37,708 nt of DNA from Spirochaetales bacterium (GCA_022508205.1 JAFLVQ010000004.1:1-37708), one strand, 5' to 3'; counted from the stretch's first letter, positions 8,932 through 18,276 are shown. The notes: generated from the sequence alone by a model not told the origin. Made by a program: numbers and translations.

Positions 8932-10520
8932 CGATTTTCACCGAAAATACTTACTCTGTTTCCGCCGCAGTCAAGAGCATTGTCAAGCTCGTTTTCCGCT
9001 TCATCAATCAATTTTTGAATATCGATGTCGCGTTCTTTTTTTGATGAAAGCCCGATTGAAAAAGTCACAGCTACATTTCCCCGAGACGGCGAAATAAAAT
9101 AATTGTGCTTGTCTTTATCTGCCAAAAAGTTTTTCAGTTTGTATATTGTGTCTTCTTCTTTTGAATTTTCGCACAAGCCATAAATAAAAGGGAACACTTC
9201 AAATACAACATATCCCGAAAAAGCCTGCATTATATCATCGGAAATTTTCATGTTCAGAATATTGGCTTCATCTTCCGAAAGTTCCTCGAAAAGTTTGTAT
9301 CTGTTGTCTGCTTCGAGAAATGCAAGAGTAACATTTTTATTTGTATTCAGCATATCACTGAGACGCTCTTTCAAACTTTCGTTATTTTTTTGATTGGTAA
9401 AAATCGGTTTGATTTCGTTGGAAAATAAAATTTTAAGAAAATACAGAATATCCGACATCACTAAATTTTCGTTTTTAATCCAAGTAAATTCAAAAAATCC
9501 GAACAAATTTGTTTTGCTGTAAGGGTACAATGGAATATGCACAACTCCGTGCATTTGCGGACTGCTGATTATACGTAATGATTCGATATTGAGCTTTTTG
9601 CCGGTTTTGATGTTAATGAAATCATCCTTTTGAGAAATATAAATGCCGGCATTTTCCCATCCGAAATAATGTGTTCCTATTTGTAATCCTTTTAAAATAT
9701 ATTGCTCCGGAGTAAACCCGAATCTGAAAAGTCGGTACATCAATAACAGAGGAAATTTTTCGGTAAAATCATCGGATATTTTAAAGTCGCGTGTCCAAAT
9801 TTCACGGTAAGCGTCCAGTTCATTTGTTTCCTCTTCTGTTTCTTCGTTGACTTCTATTTCATCTTCCGAATCTTCTTCCTGCCACAAGGAATCTTCGGTA
9901 TCATGTTTTTTTTCGGAAACAGTGCGCAGTTCGTCTCTCAAGTAGCGGTCATCTTCTTCGATGTTTAATTCTTCATCGTCTTCCTGTTTTTTCAAAATGA
10001 TCTCTTTTTTCCCATTTCTTTTGGGAATAACCGGAGTTTTTGCCGGATAGAAAAAAATGATGATGAAAATCAGCCCGATAATGAAAATCAAGACACTGAC
10101 TAAGATAGGGATAAGCAAATATTTTATTTGATAGTAAACGGGAAATTTGCGCATCCAAACGGTATAGCGAAGTGTTCCGGCAGTTCTTTGATAAGAACGC
10201 AGTTTTGATTTGCTTTCGTTGAGTTTATCCATAATCGATTCGGTTCCGTTCGGAAAGAACGAGCAATCATAAATTACGGGAATCTGCGGTAAATTGGGAC
10301 GTTTTACCAGAATCAAAACGACACTTTCATCGCTGATATTTTCAATTTGATAATCTTCCAATTTGTCCATTACCAGAACAGGTGTTAATTCATCAAGGAT
10401 TCGGTTTACTTCATTTTCCTGATAATTCGGAATATTGAAACTTTGTACAGTAATATAAATGAGTGTGAATGTTGTTACCAAAATAGCAAAACAATTTCTG
10501 ATAACTTTTATGCGATTCAT
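8928..10520 (-). CDS. Two-TM membrane protein with C-terminal degenerate GGDEF-like domain
   Basis: The start is set at the ATG at 10520, preceded by GGGAGGGAAAG; an in-frame ATG 13 codons upstream has no such site. The protein (about 530 residues) has a membrane helix near 8-26, an extracytoplasmic region to about 125, a second helix near 131-155, a very acidic linker rich in E and D (about 165-240), a GAF-like region and a C-terminal part. The end VTFSIGLSS...LIDEAENELDNALDCGGNRVSIF matches the tail of GGDEF domains, but the GGDEF signature is lost (VFEVFPFIYGLC at that place). It is therefore probably not a cyclase. Its stop overlaps recQ. Confidence 0.7.
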   Translation of the reverse strand: MNRIKVIRNCFAILVTTFTLIYITVQSFNIPNYQENEVNRILDELTPVLVMDKLEDYQIENISDESVVLILVKRPNLPQIPVIYDCSFFPNGTESIMDKLNESKSKLRSYQRTAGTLRYTVWMRKFPVYYQIKYLLIPILVSVLIFIIGLIFIIIFFYPAKTPVIPKRNGKKEIILKKQEDDEELNIEEDDRYLRDELRTVSEKKHDTEDSLWQEEDSEDEIEVNEETEEETNELDAYREIWTRDFKISDDFTEKFPLLLMYRLFRFGFTPEQYILKGLQIGTHYFGWENAGIYISQKDDFINIKTGKKLNIESLRIISSPQMHGVVHIPLYPYSKTNLFGFFEFTWIKNENLVMSDILYFLKILFSNEIKPIFTNQKNNESLKERLSDMLNTNKNVTLAFLEADNRYKLFEELSEDEANILNMKISDDIMQAFSGYVVFEVFPFIYGLCENSKEEDTIYKLKNFLADKDKHNYFISPSRGNVAVTFSIGLSSKKERDIDIQKLIDEAENELDNALDCGGNRVSIFGENR

Positions 10521-10575
10521 ATCTTTCCCTCCCTTTTTTACGGTACAGCTTTTTTTCATCTGCTGGCAAAACAGT

Positions 10576-13041
10576 CTAATTTATGCAAGTAATACAAAAG
10601 TTATAGTCTTTTACCGAAACAAGTATTGTTTTTCCCGGATGAATATTTCCTCGTATGATTTCCAAACTGATTGCATTTTCAATATAATTTTCAATTACAC
10701 GGCGAAGCGGGCGTGCTCCGAACTCAGGCGAATATCCGAGTTCCGCAATTCTTTCGCAGACGTTAGTATCAAACTGTACTTTATAGCCGATGTCCTCGAT
10801 TTTTTTGCGCAATTTTTCCAGTAACAATTTTGTTATTGATAATATATGTTCTTTTTCCAACGGATGAAAAACTATGATTTCATCTATACGGTTTAAAAAT
10901 TCCGGCTTGAAAAATTTTTTTGTTTCTTCGAGAATTTTTTCTTTCATTACTCCGTAATCGTCGAATTTGGACGACGTTTCTGCAAAACCGATGTGTTTGC
11001 CTAAATCAAACATTTTTGACGATCCGAGATTTGATGTTCCGATAATTATCGTATTGCGAAAACTTACTTCCACACCTTGACTATCGGTAAGTTTACCTTC
11101 ATCGAAAATTTGAAGCATTAAGTTGAAAACATCTTCGTTGGCTTTTTCCATTTCGTCAAGCAGCACCACAGAAAAAGGATTTCGCCTGATTTGCTCGGTC
11201 AATTGACCGCCTTCGTCGTACCCTACATATCCGGGCGGTGAACCTATTATTTTGGAAACGGAATGACGCTCCATGTATTCCGACATATCCAGACGGACAA
11301 TTTTCGTTTCATCATCAAAAAGAAAGTCTGCCAAAACTTTTGCAAATTCCGTTTTCCCGACTCCCGTCGGCCCGAAAAACAAAAATATTCCTATTGGCCG
11401 TCCGGCATCTTTTATTCCGGCACGATTTCTTCTGATAGCATTGGCAACTGCCGTAACAGCCGAGTCTTGACCGATGATTCTTTTATGAAGAACATCTTCC
11501 ATTGCAACGAGTTTTTTTGCCTCGGTTTCAACGACTTTACAAACCGGAACGCCGGTAATTTTACTTACTACTGCAGCCACATCTTCCGCAGTTACTATAT
11601 TGGAACTTTTTTCCTGTTCTTCTTTCCATTTTGCGCGAATTTTTCTCAGTTTGGCTTCTATTTCGTTGACTTTCATCTGGACTTCTACCACAGCCGTTAC
11701 TCCGCCGGAATCTGCGCTTTCACTGAATGCCAAAGTTCTTTTACGGCGCAGTTCCGCAAGCTGAGTCTCAAGGTGATACACTTCCGGGTGAGTGGAAACC
11801 AAGAAGATTTTTTTGCGTGCACCTGCTTCATCGAGTAAATCAATTGCTTTATCGGGTAAGAAACGCTCGCTTATGTATCGGTCAGACAGCCGTACCGCAG
11901 CTTCCAATGCGTCTTCCTCATAAATAACGTCATGGTGCGCACTGTATTTTTCGCTGACTTCTTTTAAAATTTTTATCGTTTCGTCAATTGACGGTTCTTT
12001 TAACTGTATGACTTGGAAGCATCTGGAAAATGTACGGTCTTTTTCAATTGTTCTTTTATAATTTTCGCAGGTTGCGGTACCGATTAATTGAATTTGTCCG
12101 CGTGTCAGTGCCGGTTTTAAAATGTCAGACATCTTGATTGAACCCGAACTCGAATCCATTAGTATTTGTATTTCATCGATAAATGCAATTACGCGTCCTC
12201 CGGCATTTTCAAGTGCATCGACGACAGCTTTCATGCGTTCTTCAAATTCGCCTTTAAATTTTGTTCCGGCCGTCAGCTGTACTACGTCGAGCTGAATTAT
12301 TTTTTTTGACTGCAGCGTTTTCGGTACTCGATGTGCGGCGATTAATTGAGCTAACCCTTCTACAAGTACGGTTTTGCCGACTCCGGGTTCTCCGATGATG
12401 ATAGGATTGTTTTTTATGCGGCGTGCCAATATTTCTACAATTCGTTCTATATCCTCTTCACGTCCCACTATAGGGTCAAGTTTTCCCGACTGTGCAAGTT
12501 CAGTCAAATCTGTTCCGAAAACATCAAGAACATTTTCCTGACTTTCACCGTCCCTTGCCGTAATCGTCATACCATTGCGAATACTCAAAACAGCCGCTTT
12601 GCATTTTTCGTAAGACAAGCCGACTGATCGTAAAATCTCATACGACGGACTGCTTATTTCATCATGGAGAAATGCAAGAAACAATGACTCTGTTGTAATG
12701 AATTTGTCGTGAAACTCCCTTGCTTCATGTGAAGCGATTTCTAAAAGCAACTCTACATCGGGACTTAATGTAATTTCGGTAGGAAGGGATGTTTGTTCCG
12801 AAGCTGCCGGAAACAACGTGTAGACTTTTTCTATTACCGTATCGGCAACGGTTTGGGCTTCCATCTCGATTTCTTTCAGCATGCGCAAGATTCCGGAATC
12901 TTCCTGTTCCAACAATCCCAAAAGAATGAATTCCGGCGTAAATACCGACTGCTGAAAATTTGCCAGCTCCATTGTTCCGATATTTATTGCCTGAATTACT
13001 TTTTCTGTAGAATTACGTAAATATTTTTGAAACAATTTCAT
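10576..13041 (-). CDS. clpC: ClpC/ClpA-type AAA+ chaperone, ClpP partner
   Basis: The 821-residue protein has a double Clp-N domain (about 1-145), AAA+ module D1 with GEPGVGKT and Walker B AFIDEIQ, a short coiled middle domain (about 395-470), and D2 with GPTGVGKT and VVLLDEMEKA. The short middle domain separates ClpC/ClpA from ClpB. The D2 loop contains IGF (KHIGFAETS), the tripeptide used to dock on ClpP, so an unfoldase for ClpP proteolysis is expected. As in the rsmI-like gene, GGGAG touches the ATG and a TTG at codon 3 (13035) has ideal spacing. It lies 6 nt after the upstream envelope-protein gene. Confidence 0.88.
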   Translation of the reverse strand: MKLFQKYLRNSTEKVIQAINIGTMELANFQQSVFTPEFILLGLLEQEDSGILRMLKEIEMEAQTVADTVIEKVYTLFPAASEQTSLPTEITLSPDVELLLEIASHEAREFHDKFITTESLFLAFLHDEISSPSYEILRSVGLSYEKCKAAVLSIRNGMTITARDGESQENVLDVFGTDLTELAQSGKLDPIVGREEDIERIVEILARRIKNNPIIIGEPGVGKTVLVEGLAQLIAAHRVPKTLQSKKIIQLDVVQLTAGTKFKGEFEERMKAVVDALENAGGRVIAFIDEIQILMDSSSGSIKMSDILKPALTRGQIQLIGTATCENYKRTIEKDRTFSRCFQVIQLKEPSIDETIKILKEVSEKYSAHHDVIYEEDALEAAVRLSDRYISERFLPDKAIDLLDEAGARKKIFLVSTHPEVYHLETQLAELRRKRTLAFSESADSGGVTAVVEVQMKVNEIEAKLRKIRAKWKEEQEKSSNIVTAEDVAAVVSKITGVPVCKVVETEAKKLVAMEDVLHKRIIGQDSAVTAVANAIRRNRAGIKDAGRPIGIFLFFGPTGVGKTEFAKVLADFLFDDETKIVRLDMSEYMERHSVSKIIGSPPGYVGYDEGGQLTEQIRRNPFSVVLLDEMEKANEDVFNLMLQIFDEGKLTDSQGVEVSFRNTIIIGTSNLGSSKMFDLGKHIGFAETSSKFDDYGVMKEKILEETKKFFKPEFLNRIDEIIVFHPLEKEHILSITKLLLEKLRKKIEDIGYKVQFDTNVCERIAELGYSPEFGARPLRRVIENYIENAISLEIIRGNIHPGKTILVSVKDYNFCITCIN

Positions 13042-13047
13042 CTCCCA

Positions 13048-14433
13048 TCACTGCGGTTCTTTGGAAATATCCAGGAAAACATTCCATTGCGGAATTCTCT
13101 TTCCGGAATTACTATCGATAATCGGCATATCATTTTCTATTCTTCCGGCAAGCTCATCATTTAGCTTCATATAATAGCAGCCGTTTTTTGAATAATGTGC
13201 GGCGGTTCGTTCTCCGGTTTTATCCTGCAAATGAGTTTTGATCCATTTTACACCGCTTGTATAATACCAGTAATCTTTATATTTAAAAGCGACAAGCAAG
13301 CGGGTATCGGATAAATTAGGATACTCATACTTTTTTATATTAAGATTAGTCGCCACTGAAATATTGTGTTTTATCAGTTCATTCTCAACTTCTTCCCACG
13401 AAATGTTTTTTGTAAAATCTTGTTTTTCTTTTTTTACCAAAGGAACGACAAAGAATGCTTCGCAGATTAACCCCAATCGTTTAAATGTATAGTAATAAAA
13501 AAATGCAATTGATTTGTAATCACCTTTGCGTGTGTACAGTAAATTGTAAGGTTTAACCCAATTGCTTTCAATATCGTAATCTTCCACTGCACTTATATTT
13601 ATGCTTACAAATTGCACAAGTTTGTTAAATATTTCCTGTGCATCACCGTAAGAAGCCAGTTGCTTTATGAAGTTTTCATACGCTTCGATACGTTCTTTGT
13701 CTGCAAGTGTTCTCGAAAAATTAAAATCAGCCTGATCCAAAAGGTTTCGCAGTGCTGCTTCGTCTGCCGAAGTCAAATTCGTACGCAGAACATATCCTCC
13801 GTTGTTTTTGCGTTCCCAATAATATTCTTTGATTGTTCGTTCCAAATCGGGAGACTGCATATAAATCTCATTCATTTTGTCTACGGTAATGACTTGCGGT
13901 AAATCACTTTTCCATTCGATTTTTCCGGAAAGTTTGTCAAGCAAGATACGAACGGCAATGGCTGAAGTTATATAATCAAGCTCGTTTCCGGCTTCGGTAA
14001 AGGATTTCCATCGTGGGTTATAAAAATTAATATACGACTGCAAAACTATGGAATCATAATCTGCTACTGTAAAATAAATTGCAAAAGGCTCATCTTCCAG
14101 ATTTTCAATCTTGAAACTTCCCATATCTCCCGGATACGTTGCCGGATGAACCAAAGTTAAGCGCACTTTATTGAAAGTATAACTGTCTCCGGTAAACAGC
14201 AGTGAACTCAATTTTGACTTTTCGGTACTGTCTATACGAATTCTGTGGAGCTGAGTTTTGTCTATAACGCGACTGACATAAAAATTTTTAGAATTTTTTG
14301 TAGGATACGAAACGGTTTCGTAAGGTTCCATAAAATAGTAAGCATCTTTATAGATTACCTGAACTCTGAAACGAGCGAATATCGAACAGCAAGTTAAAAG
14401 CAGCAATACTGCACAAAGATTTTTTTTCAGCAT
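13048..14433 (-). CDS. Exported protein with degenerate transglutaminase-like region
   Basis: I prefer the ATG at 14433 (MLKKNLCAVLLLLTCCSIFA) because it has GGAAA 5-6 nt upstream; an in-frame ATG four codons earlier has no ribosome site. A signal peptide of about 18-20 residues ends near SIFA, and the mature part is about 440 residues, soluble and probably periplasmic. Around residue 300 the stretch NLLYTRKGDYKSIAFFYYYTFKRLGL resembles the active-site helix of transglutaminase-like proteins (RKGDCxxxA), but the cysteine is Tyr, so catalysis is unlikely. It heads the clpC-recQ run and looks like a lineage-specific envelope protein of unknown role. Confidence 0.65.
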   Translation of the reverse strand: MLKKNLCAVLLLLTCCSIFARFRVQVIYKDAYYFMEPYETVSYPTKNSKNFYVSRVIDKTQLHRIRIDSTEKSKLSSLLFTGDSYTFNKVRLTLVHPATYPGDMGSFKIENLEDEPFAIYFTVADYDSIVLQSYINFYNPRWKSFTEAGNELDYITSAIAVRILLDKLSGKIEWKSDLPQVITVDKMNEIYMQSPDLERTIKEYYWERKNNGGYVLRTNLTSADEAALRNLLDQADFNFSRTLADKERIEAYENFIKQLASYGDAQEIFNKLVQFVSINISAVEDYDIESNWVKPYNLLYTRKGDYKSIAFFYYYTFKRLGLICEAFFVVPLVKKEKQDFTKNISWEEVENELIKHNISVATNLNIKKYEYPNLSDTRLLVAFKYKDYWYYTSGVKWIKTHLQDKTGERTAAHYSKNGCYYMKLNDELAGRIENDMPIIDSNSGKRIPQWNVFLDISKEPQ

Positions 14434-14484
14434 AAGCGTTTCCATTTATTTTTTTGAGGTTTTATCCTTATCTCCGGAAAATAT

Positions 14485-14532
14485 ACTCAAAAAACATTAT
14501 CGAAAATCGACTTCATTTTCTTTATTTTCGAT
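14485..14532 (-). terminator. Possible terminator after fabH
   Basis: A 9-bp inverted repeat, ATCGAAAAT (14499-14507) and ATTTTCGAT (14524-14532), is followed on the minus strand by AATGTTTTTTGAG. The stem is AT-rich, so termination would be weak. It lies in the 189-nt gap between fabH and the next gene. Confidence 0.35.
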
Positions 14533-14622
14533 TCAAATATGACTAAACAATTCAACATTCCGTAATTGTACTGTATAGGAGGCCGGAAACAAGTTTGCAT
14601 ACAGACTGCTGCTTCCAATGTC

Positions 14623-15603
14623 TTATTGCCATTCTAAAATCACTCCGCCCCAGCTTAACCCGCCGCCAAACCCAAGCAGCATTACTTTATCGCCAGTTTT
14701 GATTTTTCCTTTTCTGACGGCTTCATCCAATGCCAAAGGAACAGAGGCACTCGATGTGTTTCCGTATTTTTGAATATTGATAAAGAATTTTTCAATCGGA
14801 ATTTCACAATCTTTTGCAACTGCATCAATAATTCTGATATTTGCCTGATGAAAAATAACCGCGTCCAAATCCGAAGATGCAATATTTGCTTTTTCAATAA
14901 GGCGCTTTACGCAGGCAGGTATTTCTTTAATGGTAAACTCATAAACTTTTTTGCCTTCCATTTTAAAGTACAAGTCTTCTTTGGCAATATTTTCATTTGA
15001 GTTATACGGAATTTTGCTTCCGCCGACAGGAATTCTGATGTAAGCAGAACCGGATCCGTCACTGGAATAGTCATGAGCAAGAATATTCGGTGCTCCATTT
15101 TCTTTTTTCAGCAGTATCGCTCCGGCTCCATCACCGAATAATATACAGCTGTTTCTGTCTTCCCAATTTAGTATACGGGAATAAACGTCCGAACCGATTA
15201 ACAAACAATTTTTGTACATTCCCGATTCCAAAAGACCTGCGGCAACACAAAAACCGTACACAAATCCGGCGCAAACTGCGTTTAAATCGAACGCAGGAAT
15301 TTTCCCGCATCCCAATTCATTTGCGATTATCGGCGCACTGGAGGAAATCTGATAATCCGCAGTCGATGTAGTCAGTATCAGCAAGTCAACATCTTTCGGT
15401 GAAACTTCGGCAGCGGCAAGTGCCTTTTTGGCAGCGGCAACACTTAAAGAAACCGTAGATTCTTCCGGTGCTGCAATGCGTCTTTCGTGAATTCCCGTGC
15501 GCTGAACAATCCAGGTGTCGGATGTATCTAATGTTTTTTCCAGATCGAAATTTGTCAGTATTTTTTCCGGTACATAGCTGCCAGTACCCAATATCTTAAT
15601 CAT
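14623..15603 (-). CDS. fabH: Beta-ketoacyl-ACP synthase III
   Basis: FabH condenses acetyl-CoA (or a branched acyl-CoA) with malonyl-ACP to start fatty acid synthesis. The 326-residue protein has the thiolase fold with the complete catalytic triad: C111 in LNAVCAGF, H252 in VIFHQANIR and N282 in YGNTSSAS. The CoA-binding DTSDTWIVQRTGIHERR is present near 26-42, and the C-terminal LLGFGGGLSWGG is typical. No other fab genes are close by. It has its own promoter (15665-15693) with an operator-like dyad just downstream, so expression is probably repressor-controlled. An AAGGAAAAG site precedes the ATG. Confidence 0.95.
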   Translation of the reverse strand: MIKILGTGSYVPEKILTNFDLEKTLDTSDTWIVQRTGIHERRIAAPEESTVSLSVAAAKKALAAAEVSPKDVDLLILTTSTADYQISSSAPIIANELGCGKIPAFDLNAVCAGFVYGFCVAAGLLESGMYKNCLLIGSDVYSRILNWEDRNSCILFGDGAGAILLKKENGAPNILAHDYSSDGSGSAYIRIPVGGSKIPYNSNENIAKEDLYFKMEGKKVYEFTIKEIPACVKRLIEKANIASSDLDAVIFHQANIRIIDAVAKDCEIPIEKFFINIQKYGNTSSASVPLALDEAVRKGKIKTGDKVMLLGFGGGLSWGGVILEWQ

Positions 15604-15632
15604 AACTTTTCCTTATAAAACAACCGCATAAA

Positions 15633-15663
15633 GTGACCACTAGGTCATTTTTTTAATGGTCAC
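15633..15663 (-). promoter_or_regulatory. Operator-like dyad at the fabH transcription start
   Basis: TGACC-ACTA-GGTCA (15634-15647) is a perfect interrupted dyad, and a third half-site TGGTCAC (15657-15663) pairs with GTGACCA (15633-15639). The cluster lies immediately downstream of the -10 box, so a bound protein would block initiation. A further ACCA-N6-TGGT element lies just upstream of the -35. The cognate regulator is not in the window; a hairpin role in the leader RNA is the alternative. Confidence 0.5.
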
Positions 15664-15664
15664 C

Positions 15665-15693
15665 CTTATAGCAAAAAAATAGTTTGATAACAA
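15665..15693 (-). promoter_or_regulatory. fabH promoter
   Basis: On the minus strand, TTGTTA (15688-15693), a 17-nt spacer and TATAAG (15665-15670) with the extended -10 TGC form a good sigma70 promoter. Predicted start is near 15658, giving a leader of about 55 nt. Confidence 0.6.
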
Positions 15694-15738
15694 GACCATT
15701 TCGGTGGTTCGCGTTTTTTTATAAAACAAAACGATAAA

Positions 15739-17424
15739 CTAACGCATCCAAATATCGCGGCGCCGTTTCATGTAGTTATCGTATTTCTCGTGCCGTGTAA
15801 ATTTGAGATAGAAGCAAAGTCGGCAACATGCAGTCACAGCAATCCAGCATGCAAATATTATTCCCAGCAAATAAATAAAAAACCAGCCGTAAGATGTATA
15901 AAATGATTTGATTTCCAGCAGAGGAATTTTTTCCGCATGAGATTCGGGTTTGAGCAAATGCGAACGGTAATTGATGCATCCGTTGGCATCCGTAACTACG
16001 GAATAACCGGTGCACGTTGAGCGTATAAGACAGCGTCTGTTTTCGATTGCGCGGATTGTAGCGATTCGCAAATGCATTTCCGGTTCAATTGTTCGTCCAA
16101 ACCATGAGTCGTTGGTACAGTTTATAATCAAATTGGCAGATTCGCCTTTCTCATTGAATATTGATTTGCGTATATATTCCGGAATAATGGCTTCGTAACA
16201 GATATTGACGGCTATTTTAAAATCTTCATATTCGATGAAACGTGGACCTTCCCCCTGAGAAAATTCTTTCAGTCCCATTATCGGGAATATAAAGGATAAA
16301 AAGCGCACCGGAGCTCGTTCCGTAAAAGGCAGCAGCTTATTTTTGTAATACGATTCGATTTTTTCTCCATTTGAATCTATAAGGAAAAGACTGTTGAAGA
16401 TGTCGGTAGGAACTCCGGGTCCGTTATCACGTCTAGCATGTCCGCCGAACAACAGCAAACTATCGCCGGGGAAACGACTTCTTACTCTGAAGAAGTCCGT
16501 TTGGGATTCATTGAACCAAATTGGGATTGCAGATTCCGGCCATACGATTAATTCAGGATGTTCATTCGACAATTCCGATGAAAGTTCATTATAGACAGTA
16601 ATCATTTCGGAAGAAGTCATACTTTTTTTTTCTGCTCCGGAAATATTTCCCTGAACTATGCCGATTGAAACTTTTTTTGCAGCTTTCATTTTTCTGCTTA
16701 CAAAATCGAATCTGGCACTGCCGTAAACTGCTGTAATTATTATTAATGAGAATACCGCAGCACCATATATGACCGTATGTTTGTTAAATATATTTTCAGG
16801 TCGTTTTTCGGATTGAAGACAGCGAGATACTGTTTCCGCGAAATATGCCAGAAAACTGTTTGCAATCATTATCAGAAAAGTAACATAGCTTATGCCGAAC
16901 AAATCGACAGATTGAATAATGTTTACAGTTTGATACTGGGAATATCCGAGATAATCAGCCCAAAGTTTGGGATAGAAATAATCGAAAACGGTTCCCGAAA
17001 CTGCGAAACCGAAATAAAATAAGAACGATTTGTTCTTTCCTAAAAAATTTGCCGCGGCATAACAAAGCGTGTAATTCAATCCTGCCAGAAAAGAAAGTCC
17101 GAAAAGGATAATGAGCGCAAGCAAAAAAGAAAGCGGTATGCTCCACTCCGGAAGCCCGAAAGTTTTTGACATCCCCGTTATGGGAACGATCATCCACCAA
17201 AAGTGAGCAAGATATGCAGTAAATCCAAATATTGCCGAATATTTTATGCCGTCATACGTTTTTTCGCTTTTTAAAAAAAAAATTACCGGAGCAAAAGTAA
17301 ACCACGCAAAGATGCTGCCGAAAAATTTTATATAACCGACGTTAGATAATGACCAAATCACACCCAAAAGCGGATACAATAAAATTTTCTGTCTGTCTTT
17401 CAGTTGTGATCCGAAAACCGTCAT
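15739..17424 (-). CDS. lnt: Apolipoprotein N-acyltransferase
   Basis: Lnt adds the third acyl chain to the N-terminal cysteine of lipoproteins in the inner membrane. The 561-residue protein has about seven hydrophobic helices in the first 230 residues, then a nitrilase-like periplasmic domain, and a final membrane helix near 525-545. The E-K-C triad is visible: Glu in VWPESAIP, Lys in YKNKLLPFTE and Cys in NICYEAIIPE. The partner gene context is cheY-like, 17 nt upstream, in the same operon. It fits a genome that encodes at least two lipoproteins in this window. Confidence 0.92.
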   Translation of the reverse strand: MTVFGSQLKDRQKILLYPLLGVIWSLSNVGYIKFFGSIFAWFTFAPVIFFLKSEKTYDGIKYSAIFGFTAYLAHFWWMIVPITGMSKTFGLPEWSIPLSFLLALIILFGLSFLAGLNYTLCYAAANFLGKNKSFLFYFGFAVSGTVFDYFYPKLWADYLGYSQYQTVNIIQSVDLFGISYVTFLIMIANSFLAYFAETVSRCLQSEKRPENIFNKHTVIYGAAVFSLIIITAVYGSARFDFVSRKMKAAKKVSIGIVQGNISGAEKKSMTSSEMITVYNELSSELSNEHPELIVWPESAIPIWFNESQTDFFRVRSRFPGDSLLLFGGHARRDNGPGVPTDIFNSLFLIDSNGEKIESYYKNKLLPFTERAPVRFLSFIFPIMGLKEFSQGEGPRFIEYEDFKIAVNICYEAIIPEYIRKSIFNEKGESANLIINCTNDSWFGRTIEPEMHLRIATIRAIENRRCLIRSTCTGYSVVTDANGCINYRSHLLKPESHAEKIPLLEIKSFYTSYGWFFIYLLGIIFACWIAVTACCRLCFYLKFTRHEKYDNYMKRRRDIWMR

Positions 17425-17441
17425 TACATATTACCTTCGTT

Positions 17442-17831
17442 TTATCTCTTTACAACAGATTGCAAAACTCTGCTGACTTTTTCCGAATCCAAAGGTTTTA
17501 CGATAAAACCTTTTGCTCCGATCATCAGCGACTGTTTTACCAAATCTTCTTTTCCCAAAGCACTCATCATAACAACATTTGTTTTCGGATTGATTTTCAT
17601 GATTTCTTTCAGGCAAGAAATGCCATCCATGCCGGGCATAGTTATATCCAAAGTTATTAAATCTATTTCATCACCTAACTTTTTAAAAACTTCCAAACCT
17701 TCGACTCCGTCGGAAGCACTGCCGATTACCTTGAAGTTTTGAGCTTCCAACATTCTGGAAATTTGTTTTACTTGGAATGTACTGTCATCAATAATCAAGA
17801 CATTCCACTTACCATCGGCTCTATCGCTCAT
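17442..17831 (-). CDS. Stand-alone CheY-like response regulator
   Basis: The 129-residue protein is a single receiver domain with the acidic pair D15-D16, phosphorylatable D62 in LDITMPGMDG, S90 in MMSALG (position of the conserved Thr/Ser) and K112 in VKPLD. No output domain is present, so it acts by protein contact, as CheY does at the flagellar switch. No chemotaxis genes adjoin it; its neighbours are a Nudix-like gene and lnt. An AAGGAG site precedes the ATG. Assignment to the chemotaxis CheY itself is not supported. Confidence 0.9.
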   Translation of the reverse strand: MSDRADGKWNVLIIDDSTFQVKQISRMLEAQNFKVIGSASDGVEGLEVFKKLGDEIDLITLDITMPGMDGISCLKEIMKINPKTNVVMMSALGKEDLVKQSLMIGAKGFIVKPLDSEKVSRVLQSVVKR

Positions 17832-17868
17832 AATTTTCTCCTTCGATTTACTAATTCATAGGAACATA

Positions 17869-18276
17869 TCAATCGGTTATATGTTTCTTCAAATCGTCTG
17901 CACATGTTTCCAAGAATTTTTTTTCATCATCGGCTAAATCCAATCCGCCGAGTTCCTCGAATGTAACATACTTGAAAGCACTGTAATCACTGTGAAGCGT
18001 AATTCCGGCGGGATTTTCGGTATTTACGTGAATGAACATTGCAATCTCAATCCCGTTACCGATGTTTTGTTCTATGCTGCCGATTTCAGCTGCCGGAATA
18101 ACGTCTATACCCAAATTGTCTTTGGATAAATTTATTATTGCATTATCAACTTTTTCATCATCTTTGAGAGCTGCATTCGGGAATTCCCATTTACCGTCCT
18201 TTCTTTGAAAAATAGCTGTTTTTTTGTCCGAAATAATTACTGCTGCAGCTTTATTAGTCAGATTTGATAAATCCAT
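17869..18276 (-). CDS. Nudix-fold protein with degenerate Nudix box
   Basis: The start is the ATG at 18276, 11 nt after AAGGAG; an upstream in-frame GTG touches that site. The 135-residue protein resembles a Nudix domain: a strand pattern around AAVIISDKKTAIFQRKDGKWEFPNAALKDDEKVDNAIINLSKDNLGIDV and a C-terminal FKYVTFEELGGLDLADDEK. The Nudix box should read Gx5Ex7REUxEExGU; here the REUxEE core is INLSKDN, so the metal-binding glutamates are missing. It is more likely a binding or regulatory domain than a hydrolase. It leads the operon containing the CheY-like gene and lnt. Confidence 0.65.
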   Translation of the reverse strand: MDLSNLTNKAAAVIISDKKTAIFQRKDGKWEFPNAALKDDEKVDNAIINLSKDNLGIDVIPAAEIGSIEQNIGNGIEIAMFIHVNTENPAGITLHSDYSAFKYVTFEELGGLDLADDEKKFLETCADDLKKHITD

